Positions 29,678-38,139 of a stretch of 45,077 bases of DNA are shown here, piece after piece (position 1 is the stretch's first letter; every line of letters begins with the position of its first letter). The DNA lies in NCBI GenBank assembly GCA_001970955.1, contig MPUH01000577.1:1-45077 (forward strand), in the 5' to 3' direction. Both the position numbers and the translations under genes were made by a program. The stretch comes from Stentor coeruleus. Taxonomy: Eukaryota; Ciliophora; Heterotrichea; Heterotrichida; Stentoridae. Below the pieces are notes generated by a model that was not told the DNA's origin, ran no database searches, and worked only from the letters and a program-made list of their open reading frames with translations.

Positions 29678-29977
29678 ATGTCGAAGGACTTTATACCTAG
29701 AAGATTCGGTTTGAAATTCGAGCCACCAACAATTATCCTCGAATACAAAATCCAGTCAAAAAACAAGCTATACTTGCATATAATGCCAATGCCAGAATTA
29801 GAGCCAAGCCATGACCCTTATGATTGGCTTGATATTCTGAGAAAGGAACATAAACCGTTTTTGGATGCAAAAGTTATAGAGGAAGGTCAGATTCTTAGTC
29901 TTATTGAGAAACTTCAAGACAATCTTATTGGAGAATCAGTTGAAGGTAGTGAAGAAGATGAAGACTGGGCATTTTAG
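29678..29977 (+). CDS. CEP19-family protein 2
   Basis: A 99-aa protein. It begins M-S-K-D-F and reaches the family signature R-F-G-L-K-F-E-P-P-T-I-I-L-E-Y, then L-Y-L-H-I-M-P-M-P, H-K-P-F-L-D and Q-I-L-S-L-I-E-K-L, ending in an acidic tail with a C-terminal W-A-F. This is closer to canonical CEP19 than the copy at 15923, but shorter than the animal protein (about 160 aa) because the C-terminal extension is missing. CEP19 acts at centrioles and basal bodies and, with RABL2, supports ciliary traffic. Start ATG 29678 in TTGAAATG; stop TAG. No intron. Confidence 0.85.
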   Translation: MSKDFIPRRFGLKFEPPTIILEYKIQSKNKLYLHIMPMPELEPSHDPYDWLDILRKEHKPFLDAKVIEEGQILSLIEKLQDNLIGESVEGSEEDEDWAF

Positions 29978-31000
29978 TAATATAATTTTGTATTTAAGAA
30001 TTAGGATATTTATACTCAAATGATGAAATGAAGGGAATAGGGATGTTTGGGTATATCAGAATAAAATTAGTGTGATTTTTTACTTTAAAACATAGTTTTA
30101 GAGAAATGGTGTGCAAATGGTTAAAGATTCTAAGTGATGCTTAATTGTCAATATTTTGAAAAGGATGAATGCATAATAGGGTTTTATCTTGATTGTATTT
30201 GAAGTAAATTGATAGGATGATGGTTAAAGTTTTAAGTGTAAAATAGGTAATTATATTTAAATGTAATTATAGAAAATGTAGGTTATTTGAATATTGTAAG
30301 AATAATTTTAGTTACTTTTATTACTTTTATAATAACAAAAAGATTATGAAGCGTTTCAACTCGAAGGTATGTATGCAAACAAGCGATAATTTATTAATTT
30401 TATGCTATAGTAATTTCAATATCTGCTGTTTTTATTGTGGTATATATTTTGATATAAGCTAAATGATTGCAGAAATGAATTTAAGATAATATTTTGTTGT
30501 ATCAAATATAAATAAGCTTTGTTTTTATTATAATTAATATATACACTATATATAGCTTAAGCTTAATATTTTGACTATAGCTGTATTGCTTAAAATATTT
30601 ATACATGTAAAACATTCAAATTTATTAATCGCATTAATTCATATAAAATTATTGCTTCTTATCTCTAATCATAGTATTAAAATGCATAAACTAAAAAATC
30701 CAAGTAACTTAATCTACTATAAAAAATGCATAAATTCATAATCTTTCATCAAAAAATCTCTAACCAAATCTAAAAAACAACATACTTTTCCTATACAAAA
30801 ACCTAAACCTTTAAAACCTAACTTTTAGTCAAAAAAAAAATTAATAGCATTTTCAATCCACCACAATGAAAGTCACACAAAGCCAAAACTTACAAAATTT
30901 TTCAAAAATCTCTGCTAAAAAGCCTTAGAAATTATATTCCTCAGAATTTTTCCACATAGTTTTTGATTTAATCTTAAAAAAAAATTAACGATAATTTAAA
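29978..31000. other. Intergenic
   Basis: A 1.02-kb AT-rich spacer. No convincing coding frame, tRNA-like element or repeat was found. The A/T tracts just before 31001 are typical of gene starts here. Confidence 0.6.
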
Positions 31001-32581
31001 ATGCTGTCAAACAACTCTTTATTTGACTTCATGACTATAGGAAGTCCAGTGACAAAGCTTAACAGTTCTTATATGGGTAAAGAAAAGTATATCTGGGCAA
31101 CAAAAAACGAGCTCCGTTGGAGTGAGTCTTTTCAATCCTTTTCATCATATTCCAAAATAGAAATACCATCAATAATCTCAGTCTCAACTCAAGATAAGCC
31201 AATATCAAACCTTCTTATAATCGAAACAACAATAAAAACATACAAATTCCAATATAAAGCGCCTCAAGCTAGAGAAAAATGGCACAACGGGATAAAAAAT
31301 ATACTATCAAGCCAAACCCCAGAACCAAAAATCATAATCAAGCCAATATCACGTAAAAACACAATTTTAGGGGAAAGCAATCAGGAATCTGACCCAAAAA
31401 TTGCCCAAAGACAGTTATTAGATGATATAATGAAAGTTGTAAAACAATACTCGAAATATTGTGGGAAAACTAACTGGGAAGATAATAATATTCAAAATAT
31501 ACCTCAATATATAGAAGATGTTATAATAGCATGTAATGATAAAAAGTGGGAGATTAAAAATGAGTCTTTAAAAGAAGAAAATGATCCTAAAAAATTAAGT
31601 AACAAAATAAGTATGTTGAGGAAAAGGCTTAGGATGATGGAAATTGAATGTGAGTCTTCAAACCAAACAAAAGATATAAACACTCATATTATAAAAGAAA
31701 AGGAGCAAATATTGTTATTAAAAACTCATATAGAAGAAGCTGTGAATGATAAAACTCAGGCTATTTCTGAATGGAGTGGGTTAAAAGCACAATTAGTAAA
31801 AGCTGAAGATATAAAAACTGGCTTAAAAGCTCACTGCGATTTGACGAAAGCTCCATTTTATAATGTGATATGCGATATTCTTGAAAAAGGTTTTGTCTGT
31901 TATATAAACACATACGCATCACAAGAACATCATGATGAGTTAACTTTAACCCCAAGACGTGGTTATGAAGAAGGTGTATACAAAAAACGTCAGGTCAAAT
32001 TATCTTCTGATCATAAATTTCTTTCATGGAAAGCAGTAGGTTTATTCACAAAAAAAACCTTTTCTTTATCCCTTGAAAATGTTAATACAATCATAGAAGG
32101 TATAGAAGATAATGAAAATTATCTACCTTTTACTAATCACAAGTATATAAGTATTATGAGCAAAAATATGACTATTATTATGTGTATAGAAAATTATTAT
32201 GGAATTTATCTTGATGGGATTCGTGAAGTCTTTTTTAAATCAAAGGATATTCCTTATTATACTCAAGAAATTAACACTTTAGAAATCATTAGATTAGCAT
32301 CAGAACAAATCCAATGTCAGATCTCAGGATATACAAGAATGTTTAATAGATATAAAAATTCACTTATAGACAGCCTTTGTACTATAAATTCCTCTGGGGA
32401 TGAGTACCAAAAGTTTTTTTATAATGAAATTCAAAGCCTTAAAGCTCTTAATGACTCTTTACCATTAGGAATCATGGCATCAGATTCTGAAAACTATCTT
32501 AGAAATGAGAAAAAAGTTCTTGCTGAAAAGATCAATGCAATGAATTTATTCCTTGTATCAAATAATTGTCATTGTAACTGA
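31001..32581 (+). CDS. PH-like domain and coiled-coil protein
   Basis: A 526-aa protein with no signal peptide or membrane span. Residues ~20-107 look like a PH domain: a beta-rich run with K-Y-I-W-A-T-K-N-E-L-R-W, I-P-S-I-I-S-V-S and T-Y-K-F-Q-Y-K-A-P, then a terminal helix with the diagnostic Trp (R-E-K-W-H-N-G-I-K-N). A Ser/Lys linker and a helix come next, then a coiled coil at about 195-265. Residues ~325-410 again look PH-like (Y-K-K-R-Q-V-K-L-S-S-D, F-L-S-W-K-A-V-G, then beta strands, then a helix G-I-R-E-V-F-F). So the protein may carry two PH-like folds around a coiled coil, fitting a membrane- or cytoskeleton-associated adaptor. No named family is recognised. Stop is TGA, which supports TGA as a true stop in this organism. 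Confidence 0.85.
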   Translation: MLSNNSLFDFMTIGSPVTKLNSSYMGKEKYIWATKNELRWSESFQSFSSYSKIEIPSIISVSTQDKPISNLLIIETTIKTYKFQYKAPQAREKWHNGIKNILSSQTPEPKIIIKPISRKNTILGESNQESDPKIAQRQLLDDIMKVVKQYSKYCGKTNWEDNNIQNIPQYIEDVIIACNDKKWEIKNESLKEENDPKKLSNKISMLRKRLRMMEIECESSNQTKDINTHIIKEKEQILLLKTHIEEAVNDKTQAISEWSGLKAQLVKAEDIKTGLKAHCDLTKAPFYNVICDILEKGFVCYINTYASQEHHDELTLTPRRGYEEGVYKKRQVKLSSDHKFLSWKAVGLFTKKTFSLSLENVNTIIEGIEDNENYLPFTNHKYISIMSKNMTIIMCIENYYGIYLDGIREVFFKSKDIPYYTQEINTLEIIRLASEQIQCQISGYTRMFNRYKNSLIDSLCTINSSGDEYQKFFYNEIQSLKALNDSLPLGIMASDSENYLRNEKKVLAEKINAMNLFLVSNNCHCN

Positions 32582-32839
32582 TTTTTTATATAATGTATAA
32601 TAAGTTAATTATAACTAATGATAATTTGCTATAAAAATCATAAAATAATTTTATACTAACATTTCATCAACTTAGCATAGGTTCTATTAACTATAAAACT
32701 TTAAAATCAAAAACTTTTACTTACCATCTTAATTTACAAAACTTTTTACAACAAAATTTCAATAAAAAATCCTTATATCCAAAAATCCATTTACAAAAAC
32801 CAAAAAAACCTTATTTTCCAAAGATATACTTTTAATTAA

Positions 32840-33370
32840 CTAACCATGAATAGAGCTTTTTAATTGGAAAGGGTCAACATAAGCTACTCCAGGAACTTCT
32901 TTTCTCAAAGATCCAGACATAGTATCATGTGCTTTAATGTTATTTTTCTTAAACTGAATATCAATCGGTTTATAATCATTATCGCTAGTAAGTTTATCTC
33001 TAAAAACGTTAACATCCAAGCTTTCTATTTTTGGTCTTTCAATATTATAAACTTTAACCTCACCAGAAATTGGGTCAGTTACTCGATTCTTAGGCCTAGT
33101 TTTGCTATAAATAGGGTCTCTATTAAAAGAATCCATAGAACTTGAACGTGAAATATTATACCCTGATTGAGCAAATATGTTTTTACTTGCAACTTTTGAT
33201 ATAGACATAACTGATTTATCAGAACTTTTGTTGAGTAATGAACTAAATGGTGGGGACAATCTAGATTGATAACCAGGTGTTGAAAATACCGATGGCGGAT
33301 TATAAAACGATGTATGGGTCAAAGGGTTGTAGTCTTGGACTTTAGGGCTTCCTTTTGTATAAGATTTCAT
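32840..33370 (-). CDS. Hypothetical Ser-rich protein
   Basis: A 176-aa protein from ATG 33370; the open frame extends five codons further only through a TTG. It is Ser/Pro/Asn-rich and mostly disordered, with several Tyr-Asn-Pro type motifs in the first third (Q-D-Y-N-P-L-T-H, F-Y-N-P-P-S-V-F-S). A more conserved-looking patch at about 95-125 reads R-V-T-D-P-I-S-G-E-V-K-V-Y-N. The composition resembles small ciliary or cortical microtubule-associated proteins, but I recognise no family. Its 3' end faces the PH-like gene across 258 bp. Confidence 0.72.
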   Translation of the reverse strand: MKSYTKGSPKVQDYNPLTHTSFYNPPSVFSTPGYQSRLSPPFSSLLNKSSDKSVMSISKVASKNIFAQSGYNISRSSSMDSFNRDPIYSKTRPKNRVTDPISGEVKVYNIERPKIESLDVNVFRDKLTSDNDYKPIDIQFKKNNIKAHDTMSGSLRKEVPGVAYVDPFQLKSSIHG

Positions 33371-33599
33371 AGTTTTATATTGCAATCTCCATAGTTTTCT
33401 TATATGATTTCTTTAGTTTCCATCTTAACCAAGGAACTTTCATATATTCTTAGCCTAAAACTTAAAATCTAAACTTGATATTTATAATAGAAGATGATGA
33501 AAACAACTACATAAATGAATATGAAGCCATAGCATTAGTATAATAAAAATACTATGAATTATATAAGACTTAAAAATTTAAAAGCAATAATTCTTTTAA

Positions 33600-34023
33600 G
33601 AAATACTTAACTCAAGTGAAAGCCTTATCATCCCAAATGAACTAAAACTAATATCTATAGCCTTAGCTGCTACAAAAAATGAAAACAGCCAAAAGTTTCC
33701 ATTAATTATCTAGAAAAAAACTCTAAAACTTGAGTCTGATATAGAAAATGATAATGCTAATATATTATCTCACTTTAAATATATGCGCTGTATGCTTATC
33801 TTTAAAAAATCATAAAAAAAATACAGTAATGCTAGAATAAACTTTTACATCAAGCAATTCTAATTTTGATAAAATGCTAATATTGTCAACAAGCATGGTG
33901 ATAAGAAATCTCAATGTCAATTTTACTTTATAATTACTCAGAAACTTTGAAAAACTATAATAAAGCTTTAGATCTATCAAGAGAACAACTTGGATATGAT
34001 CATTCGATGACAGGAAATATTTA
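33600..34023 (+). pseudogene. Relic of a TPR (kinesin-light-chain-like) gene
   Basis: A frame from 33600 to 33815 is interrupted only by TAG at 33711-33713 and reads like helical protein. After frame changes, 33905-34023 encodes Y-S-E-T-L-K-N-Y-N-K-A-L-D-L-S-R and then E-Q-L-G-Y-D-H-S-M-T-G-N-I before TAA. That matches the TPR consensus of kinesin-light-chain/NPHP3-type repeats (A-L-x-Y-Y-x-K-A-L ... L-G-x-x-H), and the TAA falls where a Tyr is usual. No 15-nt intron can rescue these breaks. This is best explained as a decayed TPR gene. Confidence 0.5.
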
Positions 34024-34139
34024 AAGGAGAATAGGTTAAAGCTTTTTTTTTCAGTTCCTAGAATAACAAGTTTATTTATTGTCACTAAAACACCAGGTTA
34101 TAATACAAATTTTTATAATTCTTAGATTGTTATAATATA

Positions 34140-34283
34140 ATGATGCAAGAAATTGATATTGAGAGAGCTAAAAATGAGATTGAAAATTGCACTTATAAGT
34201 CCCATGCTTTATCTACTGCAGTTATTAATGTTATAAAGAATGCTATGTCAACAAAAAAGATATTAAGCAGAGATAAGAAGTAG
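34140..34283 (+). CDS. Possible 47-aa ORF or 3' remnant of the TPR relic
   Basis: A short frame from tandem ATGATG, encoding a hydrophilic, helix-prone peptide (Q-E-I-D-I-E-R-A-K-N-E-I-E-N-C ... K-K-I-L-S-R-D-K-K) and ending in TAG. Codon choice looks coding-like, but there is no family support. It is as likely to be the last piece of the adjacent TPR relic as a separate gene. Confidence 0.25.
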   Translation: MMQEIDIERAKNEIENCTYKSHALSTAVINVIKNAMSTKKILSRDKK

Positions 34284-34601
34284 ATATAAAGAATTATTAT
34301 TAGCTAATAAGAAATTTGTTATTATTTTATGATTTGATGACATAAGAAGATAATTTATATAGTATTTCCATGCTTTTAGTTGATACAAAATTTTCACTAT
34401 GATAGGTATTATGTTTTATTGAAAAATATCTATTTCTTTTTGTAAATTTCTACAATTGACAAGACACAAAAGATATAATAGCAAATAAATACAAAATATT
34501 AATTAAAAATTTATACTCTCCATAAAAAACCCTTCCCTTAAAAAAACATATGACAAAAATCTAAAACCAAAGCATTTATCATTAAAAAAATCCATAAATC
34601 C

Positions 34602-36200
34602 TTACTTTTTATTAATACGTTTATTCTGTTTAGGATTTTTCAAAGTTGCACCTCTAGACAATTTGAAATTCTGCATTTGTCTTTCAACTCTAGACCTCAA
34701 TTCATCAATCGTCAATACTGGTTCAGCTTCATCTGTATCTACAGGTTCTTCATCATCATCTAACATATTCGGTAAAGATATCGTAATCGGAGCATTATTC
34801 TGAGCTGCCTGTGATCCTAAAGCCATAACATTATTCAAAGCTGCTATATTAGCCCTATGTAACATCGGGTCATCTTTAATAATTGCTTCAACTTGTAATT
34901 TCTGAGCTTGTATCAAAGCATAACTTTGAATAATTTTATTAGCTTTTAATTCAACTTCCGATAAATAATGCATCATATTAGCTTCAGTTAAAGCTTCTTC
35001 ATCAATATCTTTTAAAATTGGGTCTTCTGAATCTAAGGCTTGGATGAAGTTTTTTAGTTGCTCTTTAATAAAAGCTATAGTTTTCATAGACTCTTTTTGT
35101 CTTTGTTCATTGATACTGTTTTTAAATTCCATGTTTGCTAATTTTTCTTCCATTTTCTGCAACATACGTTTTTTTGATGTATCAGTTAAAGCTCCCATTT
35201 GTTTATATCTAGCGATTTCTCCTTTGATTTCTTCGATTTGTTTCTCAAGTTGTTCGATTTCTTCAGTAAGTTCATTGACAAAGTTTAAAAGGGCTGTGTT
35301 TTTTTCTTCATAGCCTAAAAATGCGTCAACTAAATCTTGTAAAGTTTCTACTCCAGTTTCAGCTTTTATTTTAGCTAAAGCTTCTTCATAGCTTTTAACT
35401 AGTTGGACACTTTCGTTTGTTGAAATTTTTTCAGCTTCAGAAAGCTTGGTTAGGTTTCTGATTTTTTGCTCATCTTCAGGGTCAATGTCAGTTAGAGAGT
35501 TTTCTTTGAGTTTCTCTTTTTCTTTCATTTGGATGAACTCTTTACGTTTTTTCTCTTGTTCGATTTGGCTTAGAAGTTCATTCCATTCTTTTTCATACTT
35601 ATCCTGCTCTTTTTCATTATCTTTTTTTAATTCCTCTAATGTTTGTAGGGCCTTTTCTCTATTTTTATATGCTTGTTCCGCTGATGCTATAGCATCAGCC
35701 ATTTCAGTACGTTTATTATTAAGATCTTCTTGGAGTTTTTTATATGTAGCCTCATATATATTCTTATCTTTTCTAAGTTTATCAATTTCCAATCTGAGTT
35801 GTTTATTATGCGATATGGTCTGATTATATTTTTGCATCGCTTTATCTAAACGGTTTTCCAAATTTTTGATTTCTTTTGAAAGTTTTTTTTGTTTTTCTGC
35901 CCCACTGTTAACTCCTCCCATATTTTTTCTTAATTGCAACAGTATGTCTTGATATTCAGTGATTTTTTTATCTAAATCTTGAGATTTCTGCTTTTCTTGT
36001 TCAATTTTAGCTTTAAGAGTTTCTGGCATGTCTAGGCTGAATTTTGATGTTGTGTGCATCAAAGAGGATGTCCCTTCTGGGTATGAAGTATCTTTCAGGC
36101 CTTTGGACCTTTTTGATTTCTGACCTGGAGTTTCGAGGTACTTTTTTTTCAACTCGGCTAGCTCATCTTCATCTAATTAGATCATACAATTTCTTTCCAT
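34602..36200 (-). CDS. Outer dynein arm docking complex subunit, ODA1/CCDC63/CCDC114 family (one 15-nt intron)
   Basis: 527 aa after removing the intron at 36173-36187. The start is ATG 36200, giving M-E-R-N-Y-E-D-E-L-A-E. The protein is nearly all coiled coil, with blocks characteristic of the DC2 docking subunit: N-K-Q-L-R-L-E-I-D-K-L-R-K-D-K, Y-K-K-L-Q-E-D-L, Y-E-K-E-W-N-E-L, and later L-V-D-A-F-L-G-Y-E-E-K-N-T-A-L and F-V-N-E-L-T-E-E-I-E. The docking complex attaches outer dynein arms every 24 nm along ciliary doublet A-tubules. The C-terminal ~80 residues are acidic and then basic. An unspliced model begins only at a TTG (36152) and misses the true start. CCDC63/114 versus other docking paralogues cannot be fully resolved here. 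Confidence 0.9.
36173..36187 (-). other. 15-nt spliceosomal intron (ODA docking subunit)
   Basis: On the minus strand this reads GTATGATCTAATTAG, in phase 1. It links the ATG-containing exon (M-E-R-N) to the main frame through a split Tyr codon. Confidence 0.88.
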
Positions 36201-36320
36201 TTTTATATTTATATATGAATTTTGCAAGTATATATTATGAATTGGAGTTTGAATAAATGGCTAGATTGAGTTTAAGATAATTTATTGTATTATTGCAGAA
36301 CATAAAAGGGGTTATTAGTA

Positions 36321-37622
36321 TTATAAGGAAAAAAGATTTGTCTGTTTAGTTTTCTTTATAGACTTTATTGATGATTTTGATCTAAAAACTTTATCAAGGT
36401 TTCCTCTATGAGAATGATTATCAGGAGTTTTTAAATTTCTTTTATACTTTAAATTTTTCTCAGGTGAAGCTTTATCTCTGATAATATCTATATCAAAAGT
36501 TGCCATTTCTATAGGCTTATCTTTAAAAGCACTATTTTTTTCCTTCCCAAGCAACGGAAATGCTCTATTAAAAGGCTTTTCTTCTTTATCGTATATAGTA
36601 ATTTTACGATAAATTTGTTTTCTAGGTGTAAAAATCTCATCAAAAACTTTCGACCTTTGATGTCTCAACGCTGATTTTGCTTTGTTTCTGATATTTATCA
36701 TAGCAATCGAATCCTCAGTCTTTATTTTCAACATAAAATCCTTTGAAGTTATTGCATATAACTCACCTTTTGCTGAGTAGCAGGAACAGTTATATTCTCT
36801 TGGAATATCTTCAAGACATTCTCTATCCCCAAACATTTCTCCTTTGCTCAAAATCGCAACTCTCATATCAACCTTTTTATTTTCACCACTAAGGGATTTC
36901 TTTTTACTAATCTCAAACTCCCCATTTTTAACAATATACACATGTGTTGGCTCAGAACCAACACAATAAACTGAATTCTTTCGATTGAACATCACAGGTT
37001 TGAAAAAATAAAAAAGTGACTCTAAATTCTTTTTCGACCATGACCTGAAAATCGGTATTTCTTTAAGAAACTCGACAAAGTCCGATATTTTTTTATCAGC
37101 AATTTTCCCTAATATCCGAAGATAATCTTCTTTAACTAGAACTGCGAAATGACAATCAGTTAAACAAGTTACAGTGGCATTCCTGGGATGGTCTTTTAAT
37201 AAAGCTAAGTCACCGAATGAGTTCCCAGTGCTTAAAACTGCAACAGAAGTAAATATTTCGCAATTTTCGACTTGGGTTTTGATTTGCACGTCAACTTGCC
37301 CTTCTAAGATAATATAAAATGTCTTGCCGATTTCTCCATACTTGAAAACTATCTATTTTTACGTTACTTCGCCTTTTGGGAAATACTCATATTTCATACT
37401 TTGGCAGGATTGATAATGGATGATATCGCTGTTTTCTGTATGGGCTGATGTGAAAAAATCAACTTTGTTAGTAAAATGTTTTAAGATGCTGATTTCTTTA
37501 GGTTTACGATGAGATGGGGGAATTTTTAGGTATTTGATTAGTGCCGGGGTTGCGTAATCATATTTTACCATACCTTTGTCTTTCAATATTTTTAGAGAGA
37601 ATAATGATAAGAGTGATTCCAT
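36321..37622 (-). CDS. Tandem cyclic-nucleotide-binding-domain protein (one 15-nt intron)
   Basis: 428 aa after removing the intron at 37353-37367. The first CNB domain (about 75-185) reads E-Y-F-P-K-G-E-I-V-F-K-Y-G-E-I-G, then F-Y-I-I-L-E-G-Q-V-D-V, and has a phosphate-binding cassette F-G-D-L-A-L-L-K-D-H-P-R-N-A-T-V. The conserved Arg is kept, while the usual Glu is Asp. A second CNB-like domain follows (V-Y-I-V-K-N-G-E-F-E-I, then F-G-D-R-E-C-L-E-D-I-P-R-E-Y-N-C), with a less regular cassette. The C-terminal 120 residues are basic and probably disordered. There is no kinase or channel domain, so it is neither a typical PKA catalytic fusion nor an ion channel. The lack of an obvious inhibitor site argues against a plain PKA regulatory subunit. 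Role unknown; ligand binding is likely at domain 1. Confidence 0.88.
37353..37367 (-). other. 15-nt spliceosomal intron (CNB protein)
   Basis: On the minus strand this reads GTAACGTAAAAATAG, in phase 0. Removal eliminates TAA and TAG and completes the first CNB beta-roll (K-G-E then I-V-F-K-Y-G-E). Confidence 0.92.
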
Positions 37623-38139
37623 TTTATTACTGAGAATTCGTAATTATTTAATATGTTAAAGAATTAGGGTATTTAAGATAAGATAAAAAATTAATAAAAA
37701 GAATGCATTAAGTATGAAGTATGATGATTTAAGGTGAATATAAAACAAAAGAGGAGGGTGAGGATTGGTGTTTATGATGTTGGAGAAGGTCTTAGGGATA
37801 AGTATATAAAAATTTAGTTTTGAAAGAAATAGAAATTGATAAAAATAGTTTTAATGCTAGAAAATTTGGATGATGCTTTAAATGCTGATAGAAAAGATTT
37901 GGATAAGTTTTGTAAAAAGGGCTAGGCGAATAGGAAAGTATTCATGGTGTTTTTTTTTTGTAAGTAGTTAGGATTTTTATTTGAATTAAAATGCTTATGA
38001 GAGAAAAATTTAACAATCATCTTCAAATTATCTCATACATCATATCCTCTCCTAGTTACTTATATTATATATCTAATATTAAAATAAAGTCCATATTAAT
38101 AACCAGAATCCTTCATTTAATATTTTTTACCTATCTAAA
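37623..38139. other. Intergenic
   Basis: A 517-bp spacer between two minus-strand genes. A 23-codon frame at 37854-37925 looks coding-like but is too short to call. The plus-strand frame at 37991-38509 is a shadow of the reductase gene. Confidence 0.5.

Larger units (their letters stand above)
33371..34601. other. Non-genic region containing gene relics
   Basis: 1.2 kb between two minus-strand genes. The plus strand contains pieces that look like decayed coding sequence (33600-34023, and a 47-codon frame at 34140-34283), annotated separately. The minus-strand 91-codon frame at 33810-34085 is a shadow of these and is rejected. From 34284 to 34601 nothing is visible. Confidence 0.45.

Noticed and set aside
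33810..34085. 91-codon minus-strand frame
   Set aside because: It is antisense to the TPR-like relic, which has the recognisable motif; there is no family support for the minus strand.
35044..35823. Plus-strand Ser/Phe/Cys-rich frames of 89 and 125 codons
   Set aside because: They are antisense shadows of the Lys/Glu-rich coiled-coil ODA docking gene.
37854..37925. 23-codon coding-like frame (M-L-E-N-L-D-D-A-L)
   Set aside because: Too short, with no neighbours in frame and no consensus introns to extend it.
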